The notes: generated by a model from the letters alone, not told the origin. 64,000 bases of DNA from Billgrantia sulfidoxydans (GCF_017868775.1 NZ_CP053381.1:3038001-3102000), one strand, 5' to 3'. Positions 1 to 11,314 are shown, numbered from the stretch's first letter. Translations and numbers: made by a program.

Positions 1-100
1 CGTGCAGAGCCGCCCCCTTGCCGAGCTCGATATTCGCCAGACCATCGGCGTCGCCTACCCGGCGCGGCAGGCCATGCCTGCTCTCGAGCCGCTGCTTCAG
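1..100 (-). CDS. Possible 5' end of an unidentified gene, cut by the window edge
   Basis: On the minus strand a reading frame is open from the end of epmC to the window edge, reading LKQRLESRHGLPRRVG and onward without a stop. No ATG, GTG or TTG start is visible. The frame contains a CTG codon that overlaps the epmC stop in a CTGA arrangement, which resembles translational coupling but uses a rare start codon. I do not recognise the product. It may be a real downstream gene in the epmC transcript or chance open frame in GC-rich DNA. Confidence 0.25.
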   Translation of the reverse strand, partial: MKQRLESRHGLPRRVGDADGLANIELGKGAALH

Positions 101-696
101 CTCGGCAGAGCGGCGTGGGAGACTCGCGAGCGCAGCTGATCGAATACAGCCAGCCCCGCTGACAGGGCGCTCTGCATGGGCTCGCCCCGTTGGTAGAAGG
201 CCAGCAGCGCAGTGTTGAATGCGGCAGCCCGGCATGGCAGCCCCTCCCGCTCGTAGCGGGCCGCGCGCTGCTCGACGCGGTCATGGAAGGCCTCGCGGTC
301 GACCTCGACCTCACCGCCCAGATTGTCGACGCTGATATGAAAGCGCAGCCCGCAAGCTCGGGAGAAGAGCATTTCCAGTGCCTGCGGCGCCACTTCGGCC
401 TGCTCGAAGCGGCGTTGCTGCTCTGCGTTGCGTCCGTCGGGCAGGTACCAGTAGCCGTAATCCTCCCGCAGACGCCGCTGCTCACCGGCGATGCACCAAT
501 GGCTGATCTCGTGCAAGGCGCTCGAGTAGAAGCCTCGCGCGAAGATCACTCGATGCCAGGGAACGACATCGTCGGCGGGCAGGTAGAGCGGCTCGTCGCC
601 GCCACGTACCAGCCGGGTATTGAAACGCTGCTGAAAGAGGCCGTCGAACAAGGCGATCACGTCATCGAGGTGATGCGTCACGGGTTCTCCATTCAT
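97..696 (-). CDS. epmC: Elongation factor P hydroxylase EpmC (YfcM family)
   Basis: This 199-residue protein matches the EpmC/YfcM family, which hydroxylates the lysyl-lysine modification on elongation factor P in the cytoplasm. It carries the family's metal-binding HEISHWC motif at about residues 62-68 (His62, Glu63, His66), and its length is close to the family's usual size of roughly 180-200 residues. The ATG at 696 follows a divergent region shared with the MATE exporter gene. The modifying enzymes EpmA and EpmB and the substrate gene efp are not in this window, so the function rests on family resemblance. Confidence 0.85.
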   Translation of the reverse strand: MNGEPVTHHLDDVIALFDGLFQQRFNTRLVRGGDEPLYLPADDVVPWHRVIFARGFYSSALHEISHWCIAGEQRRLREDYGYWYLPDGRNAEQQRRFEQAEVAPQALEMLFSRACGLRFHISVDNLGGEVEVDREAFHDRVEQRAARYEREGLPCRAAAFNTALLAFYQRGEPMQSALSAGLAVFDQLRSRVSHAALPS

Positions 697-770
697 GACG
701 AATGGCCCGCCAGTATAGGCGAGTCGTTTGCGCAGCGAAATTCACCGGGAATTGCTAACATATTCGGTTT

Positions 771-789
771 CCTTGGCATGTGGCCAAGG
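771..789. repeat. Short inverted repeat before the MATE gene
   Basis: CCTTGGC and GCCAAGG flank a five-base centre in the divergent epmC/MATE intergenic region, about 24 bases before the MATE start codon. It could be an operator or a 5' UTR hairpin. There is no T-run, so it is not a terminator. Confidence 0.3.
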
Positions 790-812
790 CCTGAGATGCA
801 TGGAGCACCCCC

Positions 813-2261
813 TTGGCAACTTTCTTCACCGACCTGCTGAGCGTCAGCCGCACGGAAACGCGGCCCCTGCTGCGGCTGACCTTGCCGATCTGCGGCGCCC
901 AGCTGGCTCAGGCAGGCATGAGCGTCACCGACGTGATGATGACGGGCCGTGTCAGCGCCACTGACCTGGCGGCAGTCTCCGTGGGCTCCAGCCTGTGGCT
1001 GCCGTTGATGCTGTTCATGACCGGCACGCTGATGGGGCTGACGCCTATCGTCGCCCATCTGCTGGGAGGTGGAGCCACCAAGCATATCCGCCCTAACGTC
1101 CACCAGGCGCTATGGGTCGCGCTGGCCCTGGGGCTGTCGTCGGCGGCACTGCTGTGGCTCTTGGTGGCCCCTATCTTTCGCCTGATGGAAGTTCCCCCCG
1201 AGGTTGCCCATCGCTCCTCGGCCTATCTCTCCGCCGTCGCCTTCGGCATGCCGGGCGTCGCCCTGTTCCAGGCGTTGCGCGCCTTCTCCGACGGCATGAA
1301 CCATACCCGTCCCTCGCTGTGGATCAGCCTGGTGGGACTCGGCGTGAACATCCCCAGCAACTTCGTACTGATCTACGGCGGCGATGGACTCACCGGGTTA
1401 TTCGGCAGTTGGCTGCCGACCTGGCTACAGGAACTGCCGGCCCTGGGGGCACTGGGCTGCGGCATTGCCACCGCCCTTTCCATGTGGACCATGTGCCTGG
1501 CCATGGCAGCGTATACACGTCGCTCCAGGGCCTATGGCGACGTCTCGCTATGGCACTCCCCAACACTGCCCCGCTGGCGCCTGATCGGCGAACTGCTCTA
1601 TGTGGGCGTTCCCATCGGCGTGGCGATCTTCGTCGAAGTGACGCTGTTCACGCTGATCTCGCTGTTCATCGCCAGCCTGGGAGAAGTGACGGTGGCAGCG
1701 CACCAGGTCGCCCTGAACTACACCTCGATCCTGTTCATGCTGCCGCTGGCGCTGAGCATGGCACTTACCGTCAGGGTCGGTAATACGCTCGGCCAGGGCA
1801 AGCCCATGCAAGCTCGGATGGTGGCTTGGAACGGGGTGCTGGTCTCGGTGCTGATCGCCCTGTTCAACAGTGCGCTGCTGTGGTTCACGGCAGAGCCTGT
1901 CATGGCCCTCTACACTCATGATACGGCCGTCCAGCGCCTGGCCTTGTCGCTGATCCTGCTGGCCATGCTGTATCAGATCTCCGACTCGCTCCAGGTCAAC
2001 CTGGCCGGCGCCCTGCGAGGCTACAAGGATACAAGGGTCATCATGCTGATCACCCTGCTCGCCTACTGGGCGGTGGGACTGGGCGGCGGTCATTGGCTGG
2101 GAACCCGCGGCCTGCCCGGCGGGAGCGGCCCGCTCGGCGTGCATGGTTATTGGATTGGCCTGATCGCCGGGCTCACCGTGGCCGCGGCCCTGCTTGGCGC
2201 ACGCTTGCGGTGCAAGGCCAAGGGAGTCGCGAATGGCAAGCTGGATATCGCTCGGGATTGA
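813..2261 (+). CDS. MATE family multidrug exporter (NorM type)
   Basis: This 482-residue polytopic inner-membrane protein has the usual MATE length and about twelve hydrophobic segments in two related halves. MATE proteins expel cationic drugs and dyes in exchange for Na+ or H+. The early sequence (RLTLPICGAQLAQAGMSVTD, about residues 22-41) is typical of the NorM branch. The start is TTG at 813, chosen because GGAG lies seven bases upstream and no ATG in this frame is as well placed. Its 3' end overlaps the DUF3080 lipoprotein gene, suggesting one transcript. Substrate and coupling ion cannot be read from sequence. Confidence 0.88.
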   Translation: MATFFTDLLSVSRTETRPLLRLTLPICGAQLAQAGMSVTDVMMTGRVSATDLAAVSVGSSLWLPLMLFMTGTLMGLTPIVAHLLGGGATKHIRPNVHQALWVALALGLSSAALLWLLVAPIFRLMEVPPEVAHRSSAYLSAVAFGMPGVALFQALRAFSDGMNHTRPSLWISLVGLGVNIPSNFVLIYGGDGLTGLFGSWLPTWLQELPALGALGCGIATALSMWTMCLAMAAYTRRSRAYGDVSLWHSPTLPRWRLIGELLYVGVPIGVAIFVEVTLFTLISLFIASLGEVTVAAHQVALNYTSILFMLPLALSMALTVRVGNTLGQGKPMQARMVAWNGVLVSVLIALFNSALLWFTAEPVMALYTHDTAVQRLALSLILLAMLYQISDSLQVNLAGALRGYKDTRVIMLITLLAYWAVGLGGGHWLGTRGLPGGSGPLGVHGYWIGLIAGLTVAAALLGARLRCKAKGVANGKLDIARD

Positions 2262-3285
2262 AGCGAAACGCTACCTGGCCCCTCTCATGCTCGTACTGTC
2301 ACTGGTTGGCTGCCGCAGCGAGGAAGAGGCTGAAACCAGACTCGTACGATACCAGCAGGCTCTGGCCGAGGGGTTGGGCCAACCAGCCCCGCAAGCAAGC
2401 GCCCCACCCAATATTGGCGCTTTCCCCGACCGCAACGAACGCCTTCACGAAATCCCCGAGACCCGTGAGGGCATTCTCGAGGTCTATGCCCTGCGCGAGT
2501 GCCGGATCACCTCTCTGGTCGCCGCACGCAACAATCAGCTCGGTCGGGTGGCGCCACCCAGCCAGCAATGGATCTACGAGCTCGAACTCTGGCGCCGGCT
2601 GCACGCCTGCTGGCAAAGCAGCGTGCCGGAGACGCTCGCCGAGGCCGACCGTGAGCGACTCGGGCGGCTCACGCGGACCAAGACCGAGCAGTTACCCATG
2701 GTGAGCTGGAACAGTCTGTTCGATTCCGAGGAGTGGGTACGCAACTTCTCCCGCGCAAGCTCACCGCTGGCGCCAGACGACACCCATGGCATCGAGGCCC
2801 AGTTCGAGGCGCTGACTTGGCTGCACCAAGCCACCCTCAACCAGTTCAACCCCACCTGGCGTCATGAGTCGTCCACCCTGGAGCACCACCTCAAGTCGTT
2901 GCGCAGCCGTCCGCTGACGGCTGAGTTGTTGCGTGCCCTGCTGCTCGCCGAGCAGCGACTGGCAGAAGCTACCGCCATGCTGGCCGACACTCTCACTGCC
3001 GATGACACCTGCAGCAGGCTCTCGGCGACGCCCGACGAACTGGGTCGGCGCCAGGCCGCCAGGCAGGCCTTGGACTGGCTGGAACGACTCGAAGCCTTGG
3101 CCACCCGCTGGCTGACGATGCTCGACAACCTGATCGAGAGCCACATCCCTCCTCCCGAGACGGTCAGCGCCTATCGGGAACGCTGGCTATCGCTGGAGAA
3201 CCCCGACGCCCCGCTGCCCGCTCTGCGCCAGGCACGCCGCGAACATCGCCAGCATTGGCATGCCCTGGTCGAGCGCTGTTCATGA
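2233..3285 (+). CDS. DUF3080 family lipoprotein
   Basis: This is a 350-residue protein with a lipoprotein signal peptide: a positively charged N-terminus, a hydrophobic run (LAPLMLVLSLVG) and a lipobox ending at the Cys of LVGC near residue 27. The rest is largely helical and resembles DUF3080 proteins of gammaproteobacteria, whose role is unknown. I chose ATG 2233 because AGGGAG lies six bases upstream; a longer frame from 2194 would add a prefix and bury the signal peptide. The gene begins inside the MATE coding region, so the two are probably cotranscribed. Confidence 0.75.
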   Translation: MASWISLGIEAKRYLAPLMLVLSLVGCRSEEEAETRLVRYQQALAEGLGQPAPQASAPPNIGAFPDRNERLHEIPETREGILEVYALRECRITSLVAARNNQLGRVAPPSQQWIYELELWRRLHACWQSSVPETLAEADRERLGRLTRTKTEQLPMVSWNSLFDSEEWVRNFSRASSPLAPDDTHGIEAQFEALTWLHQATLNQFNPTWRHESSTLEHHLKSLRSRPLTAELLRALLLAEQRLAEATAMLADTLTADDTCSRLSATPDELGRRQAARQALDWLERLEALATRWLTMLDNLIESHIPPPETVSAYRERWLSLENPDAPLPALRQARREHRQHWHALVERCS

Positions 3286-3420
3286 AAAGGCGTCGCCGGA
3301 CTTAACTTGTACGGCGACTCTGTGATATTGGTGATTCGTAAGAGGTAGGAGTCGATCCCGTCAGCCTTGCCGCAGCCGTGACCTTTCCGCTCGGCCCATG
3401 CAGAATCTGGAGGGAGAAAC

Positions 3421-4134
3421 ATGGGTATGCCACTGTCACCCCGCCCTGCCCGGGTCATCGACCTGGAAACGATGCGCCAGAAACTCCAGGCCAGGCGACG
3501 CCTGGTCCGCCTCTCCCCCGAACTCGACGGACTCGAGATGGTCTACAGCCTGTCCTCGGAGCCGGACGCCCTCTACGGCATGCCTATACTCGCCTGGGGG
3601 CTGCGTGAGGACGGCGACGTGGTCGGCCTGGTGCCCTGGATGGAAACCTTGACCCCCTGCCACCAGCTCGACGACGCCGAACACGGCTGCTTCGTCGGCT
3701 ATCGCGATCCCGAAACCGAGGAACTGCTGGAGTCCCCGCCACCTCACAAGGCCTGCGAGCTGGAGCATGCCGCCGCCTATTTCGACTACGAGGAAACTCG
3801 CGAGGTGACGCTGATTCAGCAGATTCCCGATACACAGGGCACTCACGCCTTGTGCATCGACGACGACAGTCACCCCTGGCAGCTCAAGCAAGTGTTCGGC
3901 TGGCGCCTGTATAGCGACGGCAACGTGGAGGCGCTCCTGGCAGACGAATCCCTCGTCGAATCAACGCCGATCCTGCCCGGCGATGCCTGCCTCTATCCCG
4001 GAAAGAGCCGTCACAGGATGGTCTATTTCTTTCAGCGCAGTATCGCCAACCGCATCCGTGAGCAGGACCCCAGCACGCTCGAAGCGTTGGCCCTGATGGT
4101 GGTGCCTAGCGCCGCGAAGGAAGCCGATGATTGA
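3421..4134 (+). CDS. Conserved-looking hypothetical protein, 237 residues
   Basis: I do not recognise this protein. It is acidic, about 237 residues, with no signal peptide or membrane segment. It contains a Pro-Trp-Met-Glu segment (LVPWMETLTPCHQ) and a stretch of alternating hydrophobic and charged residues that suggests an alpha/beta fold. A strong ribosome binding site (GGAGGGAG) precedes the ATG. It stands between the DUF3080 lipoprotein (135 bases upstream, same strand) and the convergent tusA. Codon use and GC content match its neighbours, so recent transfer is unlikely. No function is proposed. Confidence 0.65.
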   Translation: MGMPLSPRPARVIDLETMRQKLQARRRLVRLSPELDGLEMVYSLSSEPDALYGMPILAWGLREDGDVVGLVPWMETLTPCHQLDDAEHGCFVGYRDPETEELLESPPPHKACELEHAAAYFDYEETREVTLIQQIPDTQGTHALCIDDDSHPWQLKQVFGWRLYSDGNVEALLADESLVESTPILPGDACLYPGKSRHRMVYFFQRSIANRIREQDPSTLEALALMVVPSAAKEADD

Positions 4135-4167
4135 GGGGAGGCCCCAGACCAGCGGACTGGCAGTACA

Positions 4168-4425
4168 TCAGCCCAACCGGATAAAGTAGAGGTATTGCCC
4201 GTCCGACTCCTGCTGCGAGATCAGCTCATGGCCGAGAAAGCTGCAGAACTTGGGCACGTCACGAGTGGTCGCCGGATCCGTGGCGATTACCTTCAGAATC
4301 TCGCCAGGCTGCATGTCGCGCACCTTGTTGTGCATCAACATGATGGGCTCCGGGCAGTAGAGTCCGGTCGTATCCAGCTCAGCCTGATGGGTGGAGGTGG
4401 GCTGTGAGTCGGCGGTATTCGTCAT
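4168..4425 (-). CDS. tusA: Sulfurtransferase TusA family protein
   Basis: This 85-residue protein has the TusA/SirA fold signature: the CPEP motif with the persulfide-carrying Cys at residue 24 (LYCPEPIML), followed by the alpha/beta body ([12 protein letters not shown] and GHELISQQ). TusA accepts sulfur from cysteine desulfurase and passes it to the tRNA 2-thiouridylation relay or other acceptors in the cytoplasm. The N-terminal extension of about 15 residues is polar. The gene is divergent from the ABM-domain gene by 29 bases. Several TusA-like paralogues exist in gammaproteobacteria, so the acceptor is uncertain. Confidence 0.88.
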   Translation of the reverse strand: MTNTADSQPTSTHQAELDTTGLYCPEPIMLMHNKVRDMQPGEILKVIATDPATTRDVPKFCSFLGHELISQQESDGQYLYFIRLG

Positions 4426-4454
4426 CGATCGACCTCGGCGTAGGGAGCTGCTAG

Positions 4455-4742
4455 ATGATCAAGATCATTATCGAACGTCGTATCATGCCTGGCCTGGAGG
4501 AGGAATACGAGGAGGCCGCACGTGAAGCCATGCGTCACTCCCTCGGTGCCAGGGGATTCGTTGGCGGTGAAACCCTGGTTGAACGAGGCCATAGCGACCG
4601 GCGCCTGATGATCGTGAAGTGGCGGGATTTGCGCACTTGGAACGAGTGGTACGCCAGCGAGGCGCGTGCGCGGGCCATGCAACGCATCCTGCCGCTGCTG
4701 ACCGAGGACGAGACCATCCGCATCTACGAACCCTCCTACTGA
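4455..4742 (+). CDS. Antibiotic biosynthesis monooxygenase (ABM) domain protein
   Basis: The 95-residue product is a single ABM ferredoxin-like domain: a first strand ([10 protein letters not shown]), a helix with repeated Glu residues ([14 protein letters not shown]), a central strand containing GFVGGETL, and a W-x-W-like segment ([13 protein letters not shown]). ABM proteins form small dimers; some are quinol or polyketide monooxygenases, others act in haem handling, and many have no known substrate. GGGAG precedes the ATG. It lies in the narrow gap between tusA and rlmM, divergent from the first and convergent with the second. Function remains open. Confidence 0.7.
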   Translation: MIKIIIERRIMPGLEEEYEEAAREAMRHSLGARGFVGGETLVERGHSDRRLMIVKWRDLRTWNEWYASEARARAMQRILPLLTEDETIRIYEPSY

Positions 4743-4757
4743 GAGAGCCCGCCCGCG

Positions 4758-5843
4758 TCAGTCCCGCAGCCGGACGTGCACCGTGACCTCTTCGCGGTCG
4801 TGATAGAGATGCCGGCAACGCAACGTGGCGCGCACGCCGGCATCCGCCACTGCATCTTCCAACTGGGCCAGGCAGCGTTCGACCTCTTCCCAGCGCCGCC
4901 TCATCGGCAGCTTCAGGTTGAACACTGCCTCCCGGCACCAGCTCCGGGTCAACCAGCGCTGCACCATCGCCGTCACGCGAGCCGGCTTGTCGACGATGTC
5001 GCATACCAGCCAATCCAGCCGATACGGCGGCTCCCAGACGAAACCGTCCTCGCGTAGATGCTCGACCATGCCCGTGGCCATCAGGTCGCCTTTCATAGGG
5101 CCATTGTCGATGGCATAGACATGCATGCCCCGAGCCACCAGTTGCCAGGTCCACCCGCCGGGTGCCGCCCCCAGATCCGCCGCCTGCATTCCCTCAGAAA
5201 GGCGCACGTCCCACTCTTCGCGCGGAATGAACTCGTGCCAGGCCTCCTCGAGCTTTAGCGTCGAACGGCTGGGCGCCGCCGCGGGGAAGCGCAGCCGGCG
5301 AATACCGCCAGGCAGTTCGCTGCGGTTACCCGGAAAGCTCATGCCCAACTGCACGAGATCGCCACCCATCCAGAACAAGTGCAAGCGGCGCCCGCCGGCC
5401 TTGCGACGAAGGGCACCCCGCTTACGCAAGGCCGACTCTAGAGGACGTGTCAGCGCCTTGATCAAACCTGCTAGCGCCTTGCCCTCGTTGGTATCGGGCG
5501 TCTCATGCCAGATCGAATCGAAACTCCAGCCGCTCTCCATCACCTGCTTGAGGATGGGAGACAGCCTGTCGTCACGCTTCAGCTGTAGTGACGGCAGCGC
5601 CACCAGACTCTGGCGCGCGAAGATGAGCCGCTCGAACGCCAACTGACGATGCAGCTCATTGGCCGGCCGCTCATCGCCGACGACCAAGTTCACGAACCCG
5701 GACTGATCGATGAACTCGGCTCTGCCCTGCCAGCCGAGTCGCTCGACGTTTGCCGCCACTTCGGCTGCCACATCGGCCTCGAAACCAGGGCGACAGTAGA
5801 AGAGCAGCTGATCGGGCACCATGCGTTCTGCCAGGCTGGACAT
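4758..5843 (-). CDS. rlmM: 23S rRNA (cytidine-2498 2'-O)-methyltransferase RlmM
   Basis: RlmM methylates the ribose of C2498 in 23S rRNA using S-adenosylmethionine. The protein has the N-terminal THUMP-like region (CRPGFEADVAAEV), the family-specific SRSTLKLEEAWHEFIP segment, the SAM-binding ADLGAAPGGWTWQL motif and the C-terminal YHDREEVTVHVR block, all colinear with E. coli RlmM. Start choice is uncertain: a GTG at 5858, ATG at 5843 and ATG at 5822 are all in frame, and none has a strong ribosome binding site. I list 5843 (361 residues); 5822 would best match the E. coli N-terminus. Confidence 0.93.
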   Translation of the reverse strand: MSSLAERMVPDQLLFYCRPGFEADVAAEVAANVERLGWQGRAEFIDQSGFVNLVVGDERPANELHRQLAFERLIFARQSLVALPSLQLKRDDRLSPILKQVMESGWSFDSIWHETPDTNEGKALAGLIKALTRPLESALRKRGALRRKAGGRRLHLFWMGGDLVQLGMSFPGNRSELPGGIRRLRFPAAAPSRSTLKLEEAWHEFIPREEWDVRLSEGMQAADLGAAPGGWTWQLVARGMHVYAIDNGPMKGDLMATGMVEHLREDGFVWEPPYRLDWLVCDIVDKPARVTAMVQRWLTRSWCREAVFNLKLPMRRRWEEVERCLAQLEDAVADAGVRATLRCRHLYHDREEVTVHVRLRD

Positions 5844-6031
5844 CGACGTTTCTCTCACGGATTCGTTGGTGCCGCATGGTACCAGCCCCGGCCTTCGCTG
5901 TCGGCCCTCTCGGTATCGTTAAAAAATCGTCTTTTAAAATTTCCTAATGCTCGATATTGGTGCGCAAAAAACGGCAATTTGAAAGCGATTTCGGCTCATA
6001 TCAATGTCTAATTCCGACATAGCCTATGCGA

Positions 6032-6061
6032 TTGCTGCATAATGGTGCATTGAATTATAGT
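6032..6061 (+). promoter_or_regulatory. Candidate gdhA promoter with an NtrC-like site
   Basis: A TTGCTG hexamer (6032-6037) and a TATAGT hexamer (6056-6061) are separated by 18 bases, a plausible sigma-70 promoter about 30 bases before the gdhA start. The spacer contains TGCTGCA, three bases, TGGTGCA (6033-6049), close to the NtrC consensus TGCACCA-N3-TGGTGCA, with a perfect right half. A regulator bound there would cover the promoter and should repress. This is motif reading only. Confidence 0.45.
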
Positions 6062-6093
6062 GAGCGCACCTAATTAAACTCAGGATGCTCTCA

Positions 6094-7446
6094 ATGACCT
6101 ACATCCACGACACTCTCGAAGGGCTGCGCAGGAGCAGTCCGGCCCAGGGCGAGTTCTACCAGGCCGCCGAGGAAGTGCTCGAATGCCTGCGTCCCCTGCT
6201 GGAGGCCGCGCCACGTTACCACCAACACAGCATCATCGAACGCATCGTCGAGCCGGAGCGCCAGATCATGTTCCGCGTCAGCTGGGTCGACGATGCCGGC
6301 AAGGTTCAGGTCAACAAGGGCTATCGCATCCAGTTCAACTCGGCACTCGGCCCTTACAAGGGCGGCCTGCGCTTTCATCCCAGCGTCAACGCCAGCATCA
6401 TCAAGTTCCTGGGCTTCGAGCAGATCTTCAAGAACGCCCTGACCGGGCTACCCATCGGTGGCGGCAAGGGAGGCTCCAACTTCGACCCGAAGGGCAAGTC
6501 CGACGGCGAGATCATGCGCTTCTGTCAGTCGTTCATGAACGAGCTGTACCGCCATATCGGGCCGACCATCGACGTTCCCGCCGGCGACATCGGCGTGGGC
6601 GCCCGGGAAATCGGCTACCTGTATGGCCAGTACAAGCGTCTCACGGGCCGCTACGAAGGAGTGTTCACTGGCAAAGGGCTGAACTGGGGCGGCTCTCTCG
6701 GCCGAAAGGAAGCCACCGGCTACGGTGCGGTCTACTTTGCCCAGAACATGCTCGAAGCGCACGGCGATAGCATTACCGGCAAGACCTGTCTGGTATCCGG
6801 TGCCGGCAATGTGGCCATCTACACGATCGAGAAGCTCTACCAACTCGGCGCCCGGCCCATTACCTGCTCGGATTCCCGCGGCACGATCCATCACCCAGAT
6901 GGGATCGACCTCGACACGCTGAAGCTGCTCAAGGAGGTCAAGCGAACCTCGCTGCGCGAGTACGTCGAGCACCACCCTGAAGCAACGTATATCGATGCCC
7001 AAGACTACCCGAGCGACGGCCATGCCGTATGGCGCATCAAGGGAGAAGTTGCCTTCCCCAGCGCCACGCAGAACGAGGTGACCGAGGCCGATGCCAACGC
7101 CCTGCTTAACAACGGCGTGCACTGCATCAGCGAAGGCTCGAACATGGCCTCCACCGCCACCGCCGTCGACCGCTTCCTCGAGGCCAGGATCGCCTACGGC
7201 CCCGGCAAGGCCGCCAATGCCGGCGGCGTGGCCACCAGCCAGCTCGAGATGGCGCAGAACAGCAGCATGCAGCAGTGGACCCTGGAGAAGGTCGATACCA
7301 AGCTGCAGGCAATCATGGCAGATATTCATCGGCAGTGTGCCAGCACCGCCGAGGAGTTCGGCGAGCCAACCAACTTGGTACTTGGCGCCAACATCGCCGG
7401 CTTCCGCAAGGTGGCGGATGCCATGATCGATCAAGGCGTCGTATAA
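6094..7446 (+). CDS. gdhA: NADP-specific glutamate dehydrogenase
   Basis: GdhA reductively aminates 2-oxoglutarate to glutamate with NADPH in the cytoplasm, the main ammonium-assimilation route when nitrogen is plentiful. The roughly 450-residue length matches the hexameric bacterial class. Visible blocks include the substrate region GPYKGGLRFHPSV, the catalytic GGGKGGSNFDP, the PAGDIGVGAREIGYL segment, the nucleotide-binding SGAGNVA and the C-terminal GKAANAGGVATSQLEM. I chose ATG 6094 rather than 6085 because AGGA sits eight bases before 6094. The gene stands alone, with a candidate promoter upstream and a terminator downstream. Confidence 0.96.
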   Translation: MTYIHDTLEGLRRSSPAQGEFYQAAEEVLECLRPLLEAAPRYHQHSIIERIVEPERQIMFRVSWVDDAGKVQVNKGYRIQFNSALGPYKGGLRFHPSVNASIIKFLGFEQIFKNALTGLPIGGGKGGSNFDPKGKSDGEIMRFCQSFMNELYRHIGPTIDVPAGDIGVGAREIGYLYGQYKRLTGRYEGVFTGKGLNWGGSLGRKEATGYGAVYFAQNMLEAHGDSITGKTCLVSGAGNVAIYTIEKLYQLGARPITCSDSRGTIHHPDGIDLDTLKLLKEVKRTSLREYVEHHPEATYIDAQDYPSDGHAVWRIKGEVAFPSATQNEVTEADANALLNNGVHCISEGSNMASTATAVDRFLEARIAYGPGKAANAGGVATSQLEMAQNSSMQQWTLEKVDTKLQAIMADIHRQCASTAEEFGEPTNLVLGANIAGFRKVADAMIDQGVV

Positions 7447-7490
7447 GCCACTCCATCCTTGCCGCCGAGATTTTCGGCACTACAGATGCA

Positions 7491-7519
7491 AAAGCCCCTG
7501 ACCTCGCGGCCGGGGCTTT
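7491..7519 (+). terminator. Rho-independent terminator of gdhA
   Basis: AAAGCCCC (7491-7498) and GGGGCTTT (7512-7519) form an eight-base-pair stem about 45 bases after the gdhA stop codon, with CTTTCGTC following. The A and T ends make it potentially usable in both directions, so it could also serve the convergent gdx gene. Confidence 0.7.
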
Positions 7520-7547
7520 CGTCATATAGATATTTTCTCGCGCCCCG

Positions 7548-7862
7548 CTACGCAGCCACCTTCAACCCCACCAGGCCGGCAAGGATGAGCACCAGGCTGA
7601 GCAGCCGCAGCGGCGAAGCGCTATCGCCATAGATCAGAATACCCAGCAAGACCGTACCCACCGCACCAATCCCCACCCAGATCGCGTACGCGGTACCCAC
7701 GGACAACACCTTCATTGCCTGTGCCAGCAGATAGAAACTGGCCACCATCGCCAGAAGCGTGAGCAGACTGGGAAGCGGTCGGGTAAAGCCGGCCGACGCC
7801 TTCAGGCCCAGCGCCCACGCCACTTCGAGAAGACCGGCAACGACCAACATCAGCCAGGCCAT
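7548..7862 (-). CDS. gdx: Small multidrug resistance family guanidinium exporter Gdx (SugE)
   Basis: This 104-residue inner-membrane protein has four hydrophobic helices and the SMR fold. Glu13 in helix 1 (GLLEVAWALGLK) is the proton- and substrate-binding residue. The Trp16 and Gly19-Leu20-Lys21 context and the near-identity of its overall pattern to E. coli SugE place it with the Gdx branch, which exports guanidinium in exchange for protons, rather than with EmrE-type drug exporters. ATG 7862 was chosen because AGAAGGA lies eight bases upstream and helix 1 begins directly after it. The candidate guanidine-II riboswitch just upstream independently supports the substrate. Confidence 0.9.
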   Translation of the reverse strand: MAWLMLVVAGLLEVAWALGLKASAGFTRPLPSLLTLLAMVASFYLLAQAMKVLSVGTAYAIWVGIGAVGTVLLGILIYGDSASPLRLLSLVLILAGLVGLKVAA

Positions 7863-7884
7863 TGGAGATTTCCTTCTTGAGGGT

Positions 7885-7927
7885 CCGAGGCCGTCCCCGG
7901 GTTGCAGCACACCATCGGGTCGTCCCG
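7885..7927 (-). promoter_or_regulatory. Candidate guanidine-II (mini-ykkC) riboswitch controlling gdx
   Basis: On the minus strand two short G/C stems each close a four-base ACGR loop. Hairpin 1 (7916-7927) reads CGGG-ACGA-CCCG; hairpin 2 (7885-7900) reads CCGGGG-ACGG-CCTCGG with one G-U pair. A 15-base linker joins them, and the gdx ribosome binding site follows seven bases after hairpin 2. This matches the known guanidine-II architecture: tandem ACGR hairpins, dimerising on guanidinium, most often in front of sugE. In that class ligand binding frees the ribosome binding site. No convincing promoter is visible between the 5S terminator and hairpin 1. Confidence 0.85.
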
Positions 7928-7964
7928 CTGGCGATCAGAGTCGTTTTGGAGCCCCTGAAACGAC

Positions 7965-7994
7965 GAAACCCAGCCTCATTCGAAGCTGGGTTTC
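7965..7994 (-). terminator. Rho-independent terminator of the rRNA operon
   Basis: A perfect ten-base-pair stem (GAAACCCAGC with GCTGGGTTTC, ten-base loop) lies nine bases after the end of 5S rRNA on the minus strand, followed by a T-rich GTCGTTTC. It separates the rRNA operon from gdx, which begins about 100 bases further on. Confidence 0.85.
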
Positions 7995-8003
7995 TGAAGA
8001 GAT

Positions 8004-8120
8004 GCCTGACGATGACCTACTCTCGCATGGGGAGACCCCACACTACCATCGGCGCTGAGCGGTTTCACTGCTGAGTTCGGCATGGGATCAGGTGGTTCCC
8101 ACTCGCTATGGTCGTCAGGC
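8004..8120 (-). rRNA. rrf: 5S ribosomal RNA
   Basis: About 117 bases, with complementary ends (GCCTGACGA and TCGTCAGGC) forming helix 1, and the conserved internal blocks CCGAACTCAG and GATGGTAGTGTGGGG of gammaproteobacterial 5S rRNA. It follows 23S on the same strand after a spacer of about 100 bases and is followed by a strong terminator. End coordinates are set by the helix 1 pairing and may be off by one or two bases. Confidence 0.95.
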
Positions 8121-8222
8121 GAAAACGGTTGGAATCATGCTGCGTGATCGTCTCGCCCGCGCCTACCGGCGCGCTGCGTATCCGTCAATCGTGCGCGATG
8201 CGCAGACCCCTTGGGGTTATAT

Positions 8223-11201
<2,979 letters not shown>

Positions 11202-11314
11202 ATATAACCCGAAGGGGTCTGGTCTGCGATCACGTACGACAATTGCCGGATACGCTTGAGACGTATCACTTTTGCTTTCCCCTTGCGGGGAAAACTTGTC
11301 AGCATGATTCACAT

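Noticed and set aside
5844..6093. AT-rich gdhA upstream region as foreign DNA or a small RNA gene
   Set aside because: The AT-richness is confined to about 200 bases and fits a promoter region; no terminator or conserved RNA motif was seen.
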